Origin: Vibrio quintilis
Lineage (GTDB): Bacteria; Pseudomonadota; Gammaproteobacteria; Enterobacterales; Vibrionaceae
NCBI RefSeq assembly: GCF_024529975.1
Contig: NZ_AP024898.1
Span: forward strand, 1,116,001 to 1,180,000
DNA length: 64,000 nucleotides
Reading direction: 5' to 3'
Positions 14,230 to 23,773 of the stretch are shown piece after piece. A program made the translations under genes and the position numbers. Every line of letters starts with the position of its first letter. Position 1 is the first letter of the stretch. The notes under the pieces are model-generated. The model searched no databases. It saw nothing but the letters and a program-made list of their open reading frames with translations, and was not told where the DNA came from.

Positions 14230-17200
14230 GTGAACTATCAACTCATCAACAGGCTATTACCGGTCAGAAACATTCTGGCAAAACGCCGTATCCCAATAAT
14301 GATACCGCTGATTCTGGCCGGGCTGCTGAGCGCCTGTCACGGGGCAGATACTGACACTGCTGCCACAACCGGCAATCACAACACCGAACGTGTGTACTAC
14401 AAAGCGGATAACGATGACTATGAACAGGCCAGTTTATATGTCTGGAATGATCAACATTGCCATGCATACGCGGCCACCAATCCGGATGCGGCGGACTGGT
14501 CAAAAGGCCTGTCGCCGGACGGCACTGACCCGCATTACGGTGTTTACTGGGATCTGGCAGTCATTGACGATGCCACTCAGTGTGTCAATTTTATTCCGCG
14601 GATTGGCGGGGAAAAACCGTTGGGTGACTTCGATGCCACCCTTGATTTCACCCAAACGGATGATCACAACGCGGTGTACACCCGTCAGGGCGTTGCTGCG
14701 GTTTATCCTGAGCTGATTCCCGGTGGCGCTGTCCCGGAGAATACCGCGCGTATTTATCTCAACAGTACTGACAATGACATCAATCATTTCACACTTCATC
14801 TCTGGAATGACGCAAATTGTACTAATTTTAATGGAAGTGATACGACATGGCCGGGAATTGCGCCCACCGGATACAGTGAGACTTACGGTGCCTACTGGGA
14901 TATTCCCGTGCTTTCTGCCGAAAAAACGGGTGGAACCGGTCACTGTATCAATCTCATTCCTAATAATAAAACCAGTGGCAACTATCAGACGGCTGACCTG
15001 AAATTTGAACCGGATAAAACCACAGCCATCGGACTGATTGGCTTTATTTTTAAAGGAACAGACAAAGTGTATTATCAGGCGCTCTCACATCACCCCGAAG
15101 CTCAGGTTGAACTCAGCGGTGCCAGTGCGATTTTTGCAGATGCGCACACCCTGCTGATTAACCGGACAGACGCAACAAAAGTCACGCTGTATTACTCAGA
15201 AACCGGTGAACTGAGTTATGACAGCCACAGCAAAACGATTTCCGGCGCAACCGGAAGCATTTCCTCAACCCGCCCCGGCGACACCAGCTGGCAAACCGCC
15301 AAGCCCCATCTGAAGGATGACTTCACCGGGTTCAGTTTTGACTTTGCAGCCAATGGCGTGTCGCTGAAAACCCTGCTCAAAGATCAGTTACTGGTGACCG
15401 CCAGTGATGCCAGCGGCGTCATTCTTGCCACCGCGGTTCAGCCCGCCAGTGCGCTGGATGATCTTTATGCACAAACGGCCAGCAGGCTTGAATACGGCGC
15501 GGTTGTCAATGAAGACGGCACGACCACGTTTCGTTTATGGGCACCGACAGCACAGAAGGTCCAACTGATTCCTTACACGGCAGATAAGCAGGCGCAGGCA
15601 GCCATGGCGATGAATTTTGACAACGCTTCGGGCAGCTGGGTGGCAGAACAAACCACACTGGCAGCCGGTGATTATTACCGCTACCGGGTCAAAGTCTATC
15701 ATCCGGCAACACAGCAAATTCAGACCTATGAAGTCTCAGACCCGTATTCGCTGAGTCTGTCGATGAATTCACAATACAGTCAGGTGGTGGACTTGTCCGA
15801 TCCGGCGCTCAAGCCTGCTGGCTGGGATGCACTGACAGCACCGCATTCGCAGGATAACCCGGCCGGGCTGGTGATTTATGAAGCCCATGTCCGGGATTTT
15901 TCATCCACCGACAGGTCCACCATCCCGGCATATCGCGGCAAATATCTGGCTTTTACCCAGGCAGACTCGGTGCCGGTCGAACACCTGAAGGCACTGGCAG
16001 ACGCCGGTGTCACGCATCTGCACCTGCTGCCGGTGTTTGATATCGCCACCATTAATGAAGATCCGACCCGGATTGCGACGATTGATACCCGGTTTTCATT
16101 TTTGTGCCAGCTCGATGGCACGATCAACAATGATCCGGATTTCGGTCACTACTGCACCAGCGATGAAACTTTAGCCTCGGTCTTTCAGGCATTAACCGCA
16201 AGGGATCATAAAGAAAATGCGGTGGTTCAGCGTCTCAACAGCCATGTCCGGAATATTGATGCCTTTAACTGGGGGTATGATCCGTTCCATTACACCGTCC
16301 CGGAAGGCTCTTATGCTACACAAGCCGAAGGTATGGGCCGGATTAAAGAATTCCGGAAAATGGTAATGGCAATCAAACAGGAGATTGGCATGAATGTGAT
16401 TATGGACGTGGTTTACAATCACACCAATGCCTCCGGTATTGCCGATACATCGGTGCTTGACCGGATTGTTCCCTGGTATTATCAGCGTCTGAATGAGATC
16501 ACCGGGGCAGTTGAGCAATCAACCTGTTGCTCCAATACCGCGCCGGAAAATAAAATGTTCGGCAAACTGATCGATGACTCCATTTCTGTCTGGGTCAAAC
16601 AGTACAAGATCGATGCATTCCGCTGGGATTTAATGGGGCATCACCCGCTGGCTCAGATTAAGCAAACGCTGGCCGCCGCCAGAGCGATCAATCCACAGGT
16701 TTATTTCTACGGCGAAGGCTGGAACTTCGGCGAAGTCGCCGATGACCGGATGTTCGTACAGGCCACTCAGGCGAATCTCGGCGGTACCGGTATTGGCTCT
16801 TTCTCCGACCGGCTGCGTGATGCCGTGCGCGGCGGCGGGCCGTTCGACAGCGATCAGGATCTGCGCCTTAATCAGGGTTTCGGCAATGGTGTGTATGTGC
16901 AGGTCAATAATCTCAATACTCAGCTCCCGGCCCTGAAATCCACAGCGCTGCATCTGGCCGATCTGATCCGGCTCGGTATGGCCGGTAATCTCAAAGATTT
17001 TGTCTTCACCGACAGTAAAGGAAAAACGGTGAAAGGGTCAGAAGTGGATTACAACGGCCAGCCCGCCGGGTACGCGCAGGATGCGTGGGAAGTGCAGAAT
17101 TACGTCTCCAAACACGATAATCAAACCCTGTGGGATAACAATCAATATAAGATTGCCTATGACGTCAGTGCCGCAACCCGCACCCGGATGCAGGCCGTCA

Positions 17201-17853
17201 GCCTCGCTACTGCCATTCTTGGTCAGGGGATACCTTTTATTCATATGGGCAGCGAGTTATTACGTTCCAAATCCATGCAGCGGGACTCTTACGACTCCGG
17301 CGACTGGTTCAATAAAGTCGATTTCACCAAAAATGACAGCAACTGGAACAGCGGCCTGCCCCGCGAAGATAAAGACGGCAGTAACTGGTCGATGATTGAA
17401 AAAATTCTGCACAATGCCGGCGACAATGCCAAACCGTCGCCGGACAATATCGCCGCGATGGATCGTTATTTCCGCGAGCTGGTTGCCCTGCGCGCTTCTT
17501 CCGGGCTGTTCAGTTTAGGCAAGAGCAGCGAGATCAAACACCGGGTCAGATTCTGTAACACCGGTCCGGACCAGATTCCCGGCCTGATTGTCATGGCAAT
17601 TGATAACAGTGGCAGTTTGCACGACAGCAGCATCGATCCCGACAGAGCCGGTCTTTTGGTGGTGATCAATGCTTCCCCGTCAGCCATCAGCAACTATGCC
17701 GGATTTGATGCCACCGGTTATACACTGCATACCATTTCTCAGCTGGCGGGATCTGATTCAATTGCGGTTCACGGACAAAACACTGCCAGGGTTGAAGAAA
17801 ACCTGCTGTCTGTCCCGGCATGGTCTGTGGCTGTGTTTGAGAAAAGGGGATGA
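14230..17853 (+). CDS. pulA: pullulanase-type alpha-1,6-glucosidase, lipoprotein
   Basis: 1207 residues from a GTG start. The N-terminus has basic residues (KRR) and a lipobox LLSAC, so it is likely anchored in the outer membrane. Two pullulanase-associated (PUD) domains follow (VYYKADNDDY...YGVYWDLAV and RIYLNSTDND...YGAYWDIPV), then a CBM48-like domain (YGAVVNEDGTTTFRLWAPTA) and a GH13 barrel with IMDVVYNHT, DAFRWDLMGHH (nucleophile Asp), YFYGEGWNFGE (acid/base Glu) and SKHDNQT. It hydrolyses alpha-1,6 branches of pullulan, starch or glycogen. The 5' side has no strong ribosome site; a methionine at 14299 would leave too short a signal. The 3' end overlaps the convergent AraC gene by 85 bases. 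Confidence 0.93.
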   Translation: MNYQLINRLLPVRNILAKRRIPIMIPLILAGLLSACHGADTDTAATTGNHNTERVYYKADNDDYEQASLYVWNDQHCHAYAATNPDAADWSKGLSPDGTDPHYGVYWDLAVIDDATQCVNFIPRIGGEKPLGDFDATLDFTQTDDHNAVYTRQGVAAVYPELIPGGAVPENTARIYLNSTDNDINHFTLHLWNDANCTNFNGSDTTWPGIAPTGYSETYGAYWDIPVLSAEKTGGTGHCINLIPNNKTSGNYQTADLKFEPDKTTAIGLIGFIFKGTDKVYYQALSHHPEAQVELSGASAIFADAHTLLINRTDATKVTLYYSETGELSYDSHSKTISGATGSISSTRPGDTSWQTAKPHLKDDFTGFSFDFAANGVSLKTLLKDQLLVTASDASGVILATAVQPASALDDLYAQTASRLEYGAVVNEDGTTTFRLWAPTAQKVQLIPYTADKQAQAAMAMNFDNASGSWVAEQTTLAAGDYYRYRVKVYHPATQQIQTYEVSDPYSLSLSMNSQYSQVVDLSDPALKPAGWDALTAPHSQDNPAGLVIYEAHVRDFSSTDRSTIPAYRGKYLAFTQADSVPVEHLKALADAGVTHLHLLPVFDIATINEDPTRIATIDTRFSFLCQLDGTINNDPDFGHYCTSDETLASVFQALTARDHKENAVVQRLNSHVRNIDAFNWGYDPFHYTVPEGSYATQAEGMGRIKEFRKMVMAIKQEIGMNVIMDVVYNHTNASGIADTSVLDRIVPWYYQRLNEITGAVEQSTCCSNTAPENKMFGKLIDDSISVWVKQYKIDAFRWDLMGHHPLAQIKQTLAAARAINPQVYFYGEGWNFGEVADDRMFVQATQANLGGTGIGSFSDRLRDAVRGGGPFDSDQDLRLNQGFGNGVYVQVNNLNTQLPALKSTALHLADLIRLGMAGNLKDFVFTDSKGKTVKGSEVDYNGQPAGYAQDAWEVQNYVSKHDNQTLWDNNQYKIAYDVSAATRTRMQAVSLATAILGQGIPFIHMGSELLRSKSMQRDSYDSGDWFNKVDFTKNDSNWNSGLPREDKDGSNWSMIEKILHNAGDNAKPSPDNIAAMDRYFRELVALRASSGLFSLGKSSEIKHRVRFCNTGPDQIPGLIVMAIDNSGSLHDSSIDPDRAGLLVVINASPSAISNYAGFDATGYTLHTISQLAGSDSIAVHGQNTARVEENLLSVPAWSVAVFEKRG

Positions 17854-18650
17854 CGTGTCAGCTCCGCATGCTTGCGGAGCTGACGACTTTGCCGGATAAA
17901 CTGCCTCACACAGGAAGGCGTGACGCCAAACATCTCTCTGCAGGTCCGGCAAAAATGAGAACTGTCAGCAAAACCGTGACCAATCGCGAGCTCGGTCAGG
18001 GACATATCACTGCCAATATCAAATATGGCCCCCTGTAATTTTTTCCATAGCAGATAACGTCTGAAATTAGTGCCGGTATTAGACTTGAACAAATGTAAAA
18101 AACGCCCCTCCGACAGGCATAACAACTTTGACATTGACTGCGAGGAGATTTTTTTTGTTTCAAGTGAGTCAATAAACAGAATTGCTTTTTGAATCCGGAC
18201 ATCCGGATAATACTCATATTCAAAATCTGAGTTTAATATTGCGATGACTGTCGCCACATCTAAATGTCCCGGATGAGACATCGCACGGAAACACAATACA
18301 GCAAGTTTTTCTGATTGTTTCCGGCTCAGGCAAACCATATTTCTGTTCTGAATGAAGCAGCTCAAAAGCTGAACACCAGGAAATGTGGGCTCAATAATCA
18401 ATGTCATGCAATGCATGTTTTCCGTGTACATTTTATGTCTGACACCTGAGTCAACAATCAGGCCAAATGCTTCATAGCGATGTGCACCGGTTTCCATTCT
18501 GAGCTTGTTCGCCTGCAGAGAGAGGCTGATTTGAATACCGATATGGCGATGACATTCTGTAGAAACGTTGTAGCTGGTAATAATCATCCAGCCATTATTC
18601 ATTTTAAAATCAACTACAGTGCGATCCTTCGCTTTGTCTGCCAGCTGCAT
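17769..18650 (-). CDS. AraC-family transcriptional regulator
   Basis: About 293 residues from the ATG at 18650, which has GGAAGA six bases upstream; an in-frame ATG at 18671 is the alternative. The C-terminal double helix-turn-helix is clear: MSLTELAIGHGFADSSHFCR and FGVTPSCVRQFIRQ. The N-terminal part is an AraC-type sensory domain with no recognised ligand motif. Its last 28 codons run antisense through the end of pulA. Position and orientation allow control of pulA or of the acyl/sulfur operon upstream, but no evidence picks one. Confidence 0.88.
   Translation of the reverse strand: MQLADKAKDRTVVDFKMNNGWMIITSYNVSTECHRHIGIQISLSLQANKLRMETGAHRYEAFGLIVDSGVRHKMYTENMHCMTLIIEPTFPGVQLLSCFIQNRNMVCLSRKQSEKLAVLCFRAMSHPGHLDVATVIAILNSDFEYEYYPDVRIQKAILFIDSLETKKISSQSMSKLLCLSEGRFLHLFKSNTGTNFRRYLLWKKLQGAIFDIGSDMSLTELAIGHGFADSSHFCRTCREMFGVTPSCVRQFIRQSRQLRKHAELTRHPLFSNTATDHAGTDSRFSSTLAVFCP
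17857..17884. other. perfect 12-bp inverted repeat in the pulA/araC overlap
   Basis: GTCAGCTCCGCA / TGCGGAGCTGAC around TGCT, three bases after the pulA stop and inside the araC coding region. It lacks a T-run. It probably acts as a transcript-end hairpin for pulA while also encoding part of the regulator. Confidence 0.7.
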
Positions 18651-18787
18651 ATGATCTCTTCCATATACCAATACGATTGCGTATAAAGCATATTATCAAA
18701 CAGATTGTATATATGCACTTCATAAATAAAAATGATAATCAGTATCTAACCAGGCAATACCCGGATAGTCTGAAGAGACCGGGGTCA

Positions 18788-18819
18788 TCATGCTGCCTGG
18801 GTTTACCCAAACAGCATGA
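18788..18819 (-). terminator. hairpin after the acyl-carrier-protein gene
   Basis: Inverted repeat TCATGCTG...CAGCATGA with an inner GGGTTTACCC, 12 bases after the end of the ACP gene on the minus strand. No strong T-run; likely the 3' end of the five-gene operon. Confidence 0.5.
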
Positions 18820-18830
18820 ACCGGGAAGTA

Positions 18831-19073
18831 TTAATCATTTCCCTGCGCAGTAACATACTGACTTAAGGAAGCAATTGTCGGATACTCAAATCCCAGAGTC
18901 GGGTCGAGATCCATGCCTAATGCTTCTTCCAGGCCTCCAATCATCTCAACCCGGGTCACAGAATCTAATCCCAGACTGTCAAAAGAAGTATCTACACTGA
19001 CAGGTAAATTATTCTTCTGAAACATAGGTTCCAGATAATCTTTAAGCCACTGAGTTGGATTTTTTTCTTTCAT
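18831..19073 (-). CDS. acyl carrier protein
   Basis: 80 residues. The phosphopantetheine attachment motif SLGLDSVT is at residues 33-40, with Ser38 as the modified residue, and a helical GGLEEALGMDLDPTLGFEYPTI segment follows, as in free-standing carrier proteins of FAAL systems. Its start lies inside the end of the fatty-acyl-AMP ligase gene (32-base overlap), so the two are tightly coupled; the ligase probably loads this protein. It is distinct from housekeeping AcpP by length and sequence. Last gene of the operon. Confidence 0.92.
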   Translation of the reverse strand: MKEKNPTQWLKDYLEPMFQKNNLPVSVDTSFDSLGLDSVTRVEMIGGLEEALGMDLDPTLGFEYPTIASLSQYVTAQGND

Positions 19074-20790
19074 CTTCGAAATCCTTTATTGAAATCAAAC
19101 TACATAAAACGTTGAAATTACTTTGTTCATATCTTTTCCGGCACAAAGCCCGCTGCACTTTGCCACTGGATGTCATCGGGAGTGTATTTGCAGGAATCAA
19201 GACTAAATCCCGGATCGATACTTCGTATGCCTGAGTTAATGCTGTCACTGACTGATAAATACTTTCAGCCAGTGCCGGACTTTTTAAAGCGGCTTTTTCC
19301 ACTTCCTGAATCAGGACAATTTCCTGTCCGGTCTGGATGGCGGCAGTTTTATTCTTCCGGAATAAAGGTGAAATATCGGCCAGGCTGCGTTCAATATCCT
19401 GAGGAAAAATATTCCGCCCCCGGACAATGATTAAATCCTTGAGCCTTCCTGATATAAACAGCTGATCATCTTGTGTGATTCCTGAGTCTCCTGTCCGTAA
19501 AAACGGGCCTTGTCCGCAGGCGGTGTACGCGTGGAAGTCCTGTCGGGTTTTGTCCGGATTATTCCAGTATCCCTGTGCAACACTGTCACCACTCACCCAT
19601 ATTTCACCAATCTGACCTTCAGCCTGAATCTGTTTGGTTTCCGGATGAACAATAACAATCCGATGCCCCGGGGCAACCCGGCCACAACTCACCAAACGCT
19701 GCATTTTTTGCCGACTCTCCTGCGACTGGGAGTATTCATCCAGCTGATAAACATCCGAATCAGGGATCTCGCAAATAACCGGCACTTCTTCATCGGTTGA
19801 TGAAGAGACCATCAGCGTGGTTTCAGCCATACCATAGCAGGGCGTCATTGCTGCCGGGCTGAACCCATAGGGAGCCAGAAACCGGGTAAAAGCATCAATT
19901 GTTTCCGCCTGAACAGGCTCCGCTCCGTTTCCGGCCCATTTCCAGTGAGAAAAATCCAGCCCTTGCAGTTTTTCAGGGGAAACTTTATCCACACATAAGT
20001 CATAGGCAAAATTCGGGACCGTCGAGAAAGCACAGTGATAATCAGACATCAGTTGAAGCCAGCGGACCGGACGCTGAATAAAAGATAAAGGCGGCATGAA
20101 AACATAATGGCCGCCAAGGGCACTTGCATGAAGAATATGACCAATCAATCCCATATCATGAAACTGAGGCAACCATCCACCAATACGGACATGCTCACCG
20201 GTTCCAAATGTATCCCGGATAGCAATAATATTCGCCAGTAAGTTGCCATGAGAGACCATGACCCCTTTGGGTGAAGCCGTCGAACCCGAGGTATACTGAA
20301 TGAATGCTATATCTTCCCTTTTCACTTCCGGGAATAAATCAGCTGAAATACACATGTCTTCTGATTCAAAAGATAACCATTCAACCTCAGGACAATCCAG
20401 TTTGGACATCATGCTATCTTTCAGCTCTGCCGTTGTGAGCACGGCACTGGCACCAGCATCACGGATAATATCTCTGAGACGCATCAGATGATGGCTGTTA
20501 CGTGACAAATTACCGGGAATCGCCACCACCCCTGCATAAAAGCAGCCATATAATGCGTACATAAATTCCAGCCCGGCCGGATATAGCAAAATCGCATTTT
20601 TTCCTGCCAGTCCCCGCTTTACCAGTGAATAAGCAATTTTTCGGGCTTGTTCATCCAGAGTCCGGTAATCCGTGACAACCTTTCCCTGCGGTTTACCTCC
20701 GGGCAAAAAAGTATAAGCCAGCGCATTCGGATGCGTATTTCTGTAGCCAGTCAGACAGTCCAGAATTGTCGACGCATGATCAATAAACAT
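19042..20790 (-). CDS. fatty-acyl-AMP ligase (FAAL)
   Basis: 582 residues of the adenylate-forming superfamily. The ATP-binding loop YTSGSTASPKG is at 166-176, followed by the GGWLPQFHDMGLIG motif typical of FAALs, CYGMAETTLM, TGDSG and the C-terminal hinge GRLKDLIIVRGRNIFPQDIE. It ends in TSSGKVQRALCRKRY. FAALs activate a fatty acid as acyl-AMP and hand it to a carrier protein without CoA, which fits the ACP gene that overlaps its 3' end. Its start overlaps the cysteine desulfurase gene by 11 bases. Confidence 0.92.
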   Translation of the reverse strand: MFIDHASTILDCLTGYRNTHPNALAYTFLPGGKPQGKVVTDYRTLDEQARKIAYSLVKRGLAGKNAILLYPAGLEFMYALYGCFYAGVVAIPGNLSRNSHHLMRLRDIIRDAGASAVLTTAELKDSMMSKLDCPEVEWLSFESEDMCISADLFPEVKREDIAFIQYTSGSTASPKGVMVSHGNLLANIIAIRDTFGTGEHVRIGGWLPQFHDMGLIGHILHASALGGHYVFMPPLSFIQRPVRWLQLMSDYHCAFSTVPNFAYDLCVDKVSPEKLQGLDFSHWKWAGNGAEPVQAETIDAFTRFLAPYGFSPAAMTPCYGMAETTLMVSSSTDEEVPVICEIPDSDVYQLDEYSQSQESRQKMQRLVSCGRVAPGHRIVIVHPETKQIQAEGQIGEIWVSGDSVAQGYWNNPDKTRQDFHAYTACGQGPFLRTGDSGITQDDQLFISGRLKDLIIVRGRNIFPQDIERSLADISPLFRKNKTAAIQTGQEIVLIQEVEKAALKSPALAESIYQSVTALTQAYEVSIRDLVLIPANTLPMTSSGKVQRALCRKRYEQSNFNVLCSLISIKDFEDERKKSNSVA

Positions 20791-21985
20791 GGCTCAGCTC
20801 CTCATTCTCCTGAGTTTTTGCCGGAGAGATACTCAGTAAAAAACCGACTTCTTTTGCGATTGAATCAACCAAATGTTTCACATCGCTTTCAGTCGTTGCG
20901 TATCCAAAACTAATCCGTATTGCCCCATCAATTTGCTGCTCAGGGATACCCATTGCTTTCAAAACATGAGAATGTCTTTTCTCTTTGTTATTACTGCATG
21001 CGGACCCGAGGGAAACACAGATACCATGACAAAGGTCCAGTCGGGTGGCTAAAGATTCTCCCCGGATACCGGACAGACTCAGATTTAACGTCCATGGTGC
21101 CTGATATTCCGGATTTGATGCGCCGATCACCCTGGCAGATAAACCATGCTGGTGTATCAGTGATAATGCCAACGATCTTAATTCAGCAAATTGTTTGAGT
21201 TTTTCATCCCGCCAGGATTCACACTCCTCGACAGCAGCTTTCAATGCGGCGATACCAACCGTATTTTCTGTACCACTTCGCATGCCGTTTTCCTGCCCTC
21301 CGCCAGCAAACAGTGGCAACAAACGACAGGATGTCTGGCAATATAGTCCGCCAATCCCCTTAGGTGCATAAAATTTATGCCCTGAAAAAGCGACAGTCTG
21401 CGCCCCAAGTTCAGACAAATCCAGCGGGATTTTTCCAACAGCCTGAACCGCATCAACGTGAAAATGGATGCCATGCGCCTGAGCCAGTTTTGCAACCGGC
21501 CCGACAGGCTGAATCACACCCGTTTCGTTATTGACCGCCATAAGCGTGATCAAACACGTCTCGCTGATGATCTCATTCTCAACAGAACTGAGCGTAATCC
21601 GCCCTTCCGCATCAGGATTAATAAAACTGACCTTGAGACCATGTCTCCGCTCATAACAGCGCAACAATTCAATCATGGAAGGATGCTCTATCGCAGAACA
21701 AATCACATGCTGACGACACAGCTGATCCGGCTCGTATTGATCCAGGACACCTCTGACCGCCAGATTGTTACTTTCTGTCCCTCCGGAAGTAAATATGATT
21801 TCTTCGGGGGTACAACACAAAAACTGTGCAACTTTTTTCCGGGTTTCAGAGATCAGGGTTTGAACCGGTGAACTCAATGAGTACCGGCTGGAAGGATTAC
21901 CAAATAACCCGAAAGCCTCTGACACAGCCTGCTGTACGCCCGGAGAAACCGGAGTTGTTGCATTAAAGTCAAAATAACCGTTCAT
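20780..21985 (-). CDS. cysteine desulfurase (NifS/IscS-like)
   Basis: 401 residues, fold-type I PLP enzyme. The PLP lysine is in SGHKFYAPKG (Lys204); VNNETGVIQP and HVDAVQAVGK (about 151-185) are standard. The catalytic cysteine lies in SLGSACSNN (Cys330), followed by SHVLKAMG, so it looks active. It converts cysteine to alanine and a persulfide. It overlaps the scaffold gene by four bases (ATGA) and the FAAL by 11. No iscR, iscA, hscBA or fdx is present, so it is not the housekeeping isc operon; it is more likely dedicated to this acyl/sulfur pathway. Confidence 0.92.
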   Translation of the reverse strand: MNGYFDFNATTPVSPGVQQAVSEAFGLFGNPSSRYSLSSPVQTLISETRKKVAQFLCCTPEEIIFTSGGTESNNLAVRGVLDQYEPDQLCRQHVICSAIEHPSMIELLRCYERRHGLKVSFINPDAEGRITLSSVENEIISETCLITLMAVNNETGVIQPVGPVAKLAQAHGIHFHVDAVQAVGKIPLDLSELGAQTVAFSGHKFYAPKGIGGLYCQTSCRLLPLFAGGGQENGMRSGTENTVGIAALKAAVEECESWRDEKLKQFAELRSLALSLIHQHGLSARVIGASNPEYQAPWTLNLSLSGIRGESLATRLDLCHGICVSLGSACSNNKEKRHSHVLKAMGIPEQQIDGAIRISFGYATTESDVKHLVDSIAKEVGFLLSISPAKTQENEELSHVY

Positions 21986-22353
21986 GCCACCTCCATTGAT
22001 TTCAGTTGCTGAAACAGTTCATTGAGCATATCGAGGCAATGCTGTTGCGACGGTTCAAGCTCACCGAGTAACGCGCTGATAGCGTGTTCCTTTAGTTCCG
22101 TCAGGCTGTCAACGGAGCGGCCTTCAACATAACTGCAAAAAGCATTTGCCATTGCCAGTGACGTAGCACACCCCCATGCCCGGAAACGGGCCTGAATAAT
22201 TTGAGCGTCTTTCCCGGAAGCAGCAAACTTGAGGTCAATATTCACTTTATCACCACAAACCGGATTCCCTAATGCCAGCGTAGTATCCGGATCAGCCAGT
22301 TCCCCCTGATGAGTCGGAGAGCTAAAATGTTGAACAAGAATTGAATTAAACAT
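21982..22353 (-). CDS. IscU/NifU-type Fe-S scaffold protein
   Basis: 123 residues. All three cluster-binding cysteines are in place: NPVCGD (Cys33), GCATS (Cys62) and QQHC (Cys106, preceded by His105), and Asp35 is also present. Such proteins accept persulfide sulfur from a NifS/IscS partner, here the overlapping downstream gene. It could build an Fe-S cluster for a pathway enzyme or act as a sulfur relay; no candidate Fe-S client is in the operon unless the Cys-containing tail of the LuxE-like protein is one. Confidence 0.9.
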   Translation of the reverse strand: MFNSILVQHFSSPTHQGELADPDTTLALGNPVCGDKVNIDLKFAASGKDAQIIQARFRAWGCATSLAMANAFCSYVEGRSVDSLTELKEHAISALLGELEPSQQHCLDMLNELFQQLKSMEVA

Positions 22354-22397
22354 TAGATTTACTCCATGAAATCAAAATCATGCCAAATGACTGTGAA

Positions 22398-23576
22398 CTA
22401 CTGCGCAACAGGACAGACCGAATCTTCGTCTTCAGCCGCCATTTTTCTTTCAAGGTTCACAGCGCAACATCCAAATTCTTTCGCTTTAGGAGCCCGCATC
22501 ACATATTGCATCCGCTGAGCATTCCGATGATCAAACGTTTCATCTTTCCGGAGATAAATCATATCTTCTGTCAGCAACATCCCCGGTGTTGCGCGGGAGA
22601 GCGGATCAAGAATGACCAGCTGGCCGGTTTCACCATCCGGAACTTCTTTGCTGAGATCATTCGGATCCCGGACAGAAAAGTGGACATACGGCGGAATAAT
22701 TTTCTGATTAAATTCATTCTCAATCGCAAGCATACTGGCTTCAACCAAACCATACATATCCCGGATATTGGTTGCCGGAACACCTAAATAAGTTTCAACT
22801 TCAGCATTAAACTCACGGCGTGAAATCATCTGACCGGTAAATCGTTTCCAGCCTCCCAGCGTAATAATCATGCTGTCTTTATCGAGTTGAAGCGGTTGAT
22901 TAATCGCTTTCAGGTAACTGGTTAAACGATGAATCAAAAAAGGAGGACCAATCAAATGCCGGGTGAATTTATTTTTCCACTGAGAAAGTTGTTCAATGGA
23001 ATCTTCAGGTGAAAAGCGCTCGTTTTTCACCATAAAGCGGTGGGTATCCAACAATCCGGTCAGGAAATTAAATGCTTTCACCATCCCCATTTCAGGGATT
23101 TCTTCTGTTGAAGGACAAACACATAATCCGGCACCTTTTGAAAGGTTAAACATTTCACGGTACATCGCATAAATACCAATGACAGCATTATCCATGGTTT
23201 CGCTGCAACGACGGGCAACACTTGGAATACCACTGGTTCCGGTTGAGCGCATTTCATGTTCAATTTCATTCAAGGGCTTCGTCAGCAATTTATGACTGTC
23301 AGCAGATTTAAATGTATGGACAGGAATCACGGGAATTTTAATCAGATCCGAAAAGCTCTGAATATCATCAGGTGTTACTCCTTTTTCATCACATTGACCG
23401 CGATAGAATGAATTATTTTCGTAATGAAATGAAAAACTGTCTTTTATCAGTAAAGTTTTGAGTGTTTGTTGCTGATCTGTGCTTAAAGAAAATAACATTC
23501 CCAGATCTGAGGCCAGCCATTTTACGGAATCTCCTCCTAATTCTTTCAGCTGGTTATATATATTGACAATATCCAT
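22398..23576 (-). CDS. LuxE-like acyl-protein synthetase
   Basis: 392 residues of the LuxE / phenylacetate-CoA-ligase-like adenylating family: RSTGTSGIPS (ATP loop, about 110-119), LGGWKRFTG (240-248), DMYGLVEAS and LLTEDMIY. LuxE activates a fatty acid as acyl-AMP and transfers it to an enzyme cysteine, in luminescence for delivery to the LuxC reductase. No luxC, luxD or luxAB is here. The C-terminus is unusual, with GCC and CPV cysteines. It is the first gene of the operon, with AAAAGGAGC ahead of the start. The product may instead be an acyl-ACP or acyl-scaffold ligase. Confidence 0.85.
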   Translation of the reverse strand: MDIVNIYNQLKELGGDSVKWLASDLGMLFSLSTDQQQTLKTLLIKDSFSFHYENNSFYRGQCDEKGVTPDDIQSFSDLIKIPVIPVHTFKSADSHKLLTKPLNEIEHEMRSTGTSGIPSVARRCSETMDNAVIGIYAMYREMFNLSKGAGLCVCPSTEEIPEMGMVKAFNFLTGLLDTHRFMVKNERFSPEDSIEQLSQWKNKFTRHLIGPPFLIHRLTSYLKAINQPLQLDKDSMIITLGGWKRFTGQMISRREFNAEVETYLGVPATNIRDMYGLVEASMLAIENEFNQKIIPPYVHFSVRDPNDLSKEVPDGETGQLVILDPLSRATPGMLLTEDMIYLRKDETFDHRNAQRMQYVMRAPKAKEFGCCAVNLERKMAAEDEDSVCPVAQ

Positions 23577-23662
23577 ATAAGCTCCTTTTCTTCTTGAAAT
23601 AAAAGTAAAAAAACTATCTTATTCATCTCAAGGAGCTATCTCTTGAATAAACTGGCTAATTA

Positions 23663-23690
23663 TATACCCAAGCAACCTGAAGATGCATGA
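23663..23690. repeat. dispersed TATACCC repeat, single arm
   Basis: TATACCCAAGCAACCTGAAG and the following GATGCATG match one arm of the palindromic repeats at 25971, 36831 and 39357. It lies upstream of the LuxE-like operon and beyond the end of deaD. Confidence 0.75.
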
Positions 23691-23773
23691 TTCAGCGTGC
23701 AGCCGAAAGGTACAGTTCAAGGAAAGGGAATGCGGGAATCTACCCACCTTTCAAATTATCCTGACGCAGAGCA

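Noticed and set aside
20780..22353. Housekeeping isc or nif Fe-S operon
   Set aside because: No iscR, iscA, hscA, hscB, fdx or nif genes; the pair is embedded by overlaps in an acyl-activation operon.
18831..23576. Bioluminescence (lux) operon, suggested by the LuxE-like gene
   Set aside because: No luxA, luxB, luxC, luxD or luxG; the other genes are sulfur-transfer and FAAL/ACP genes.
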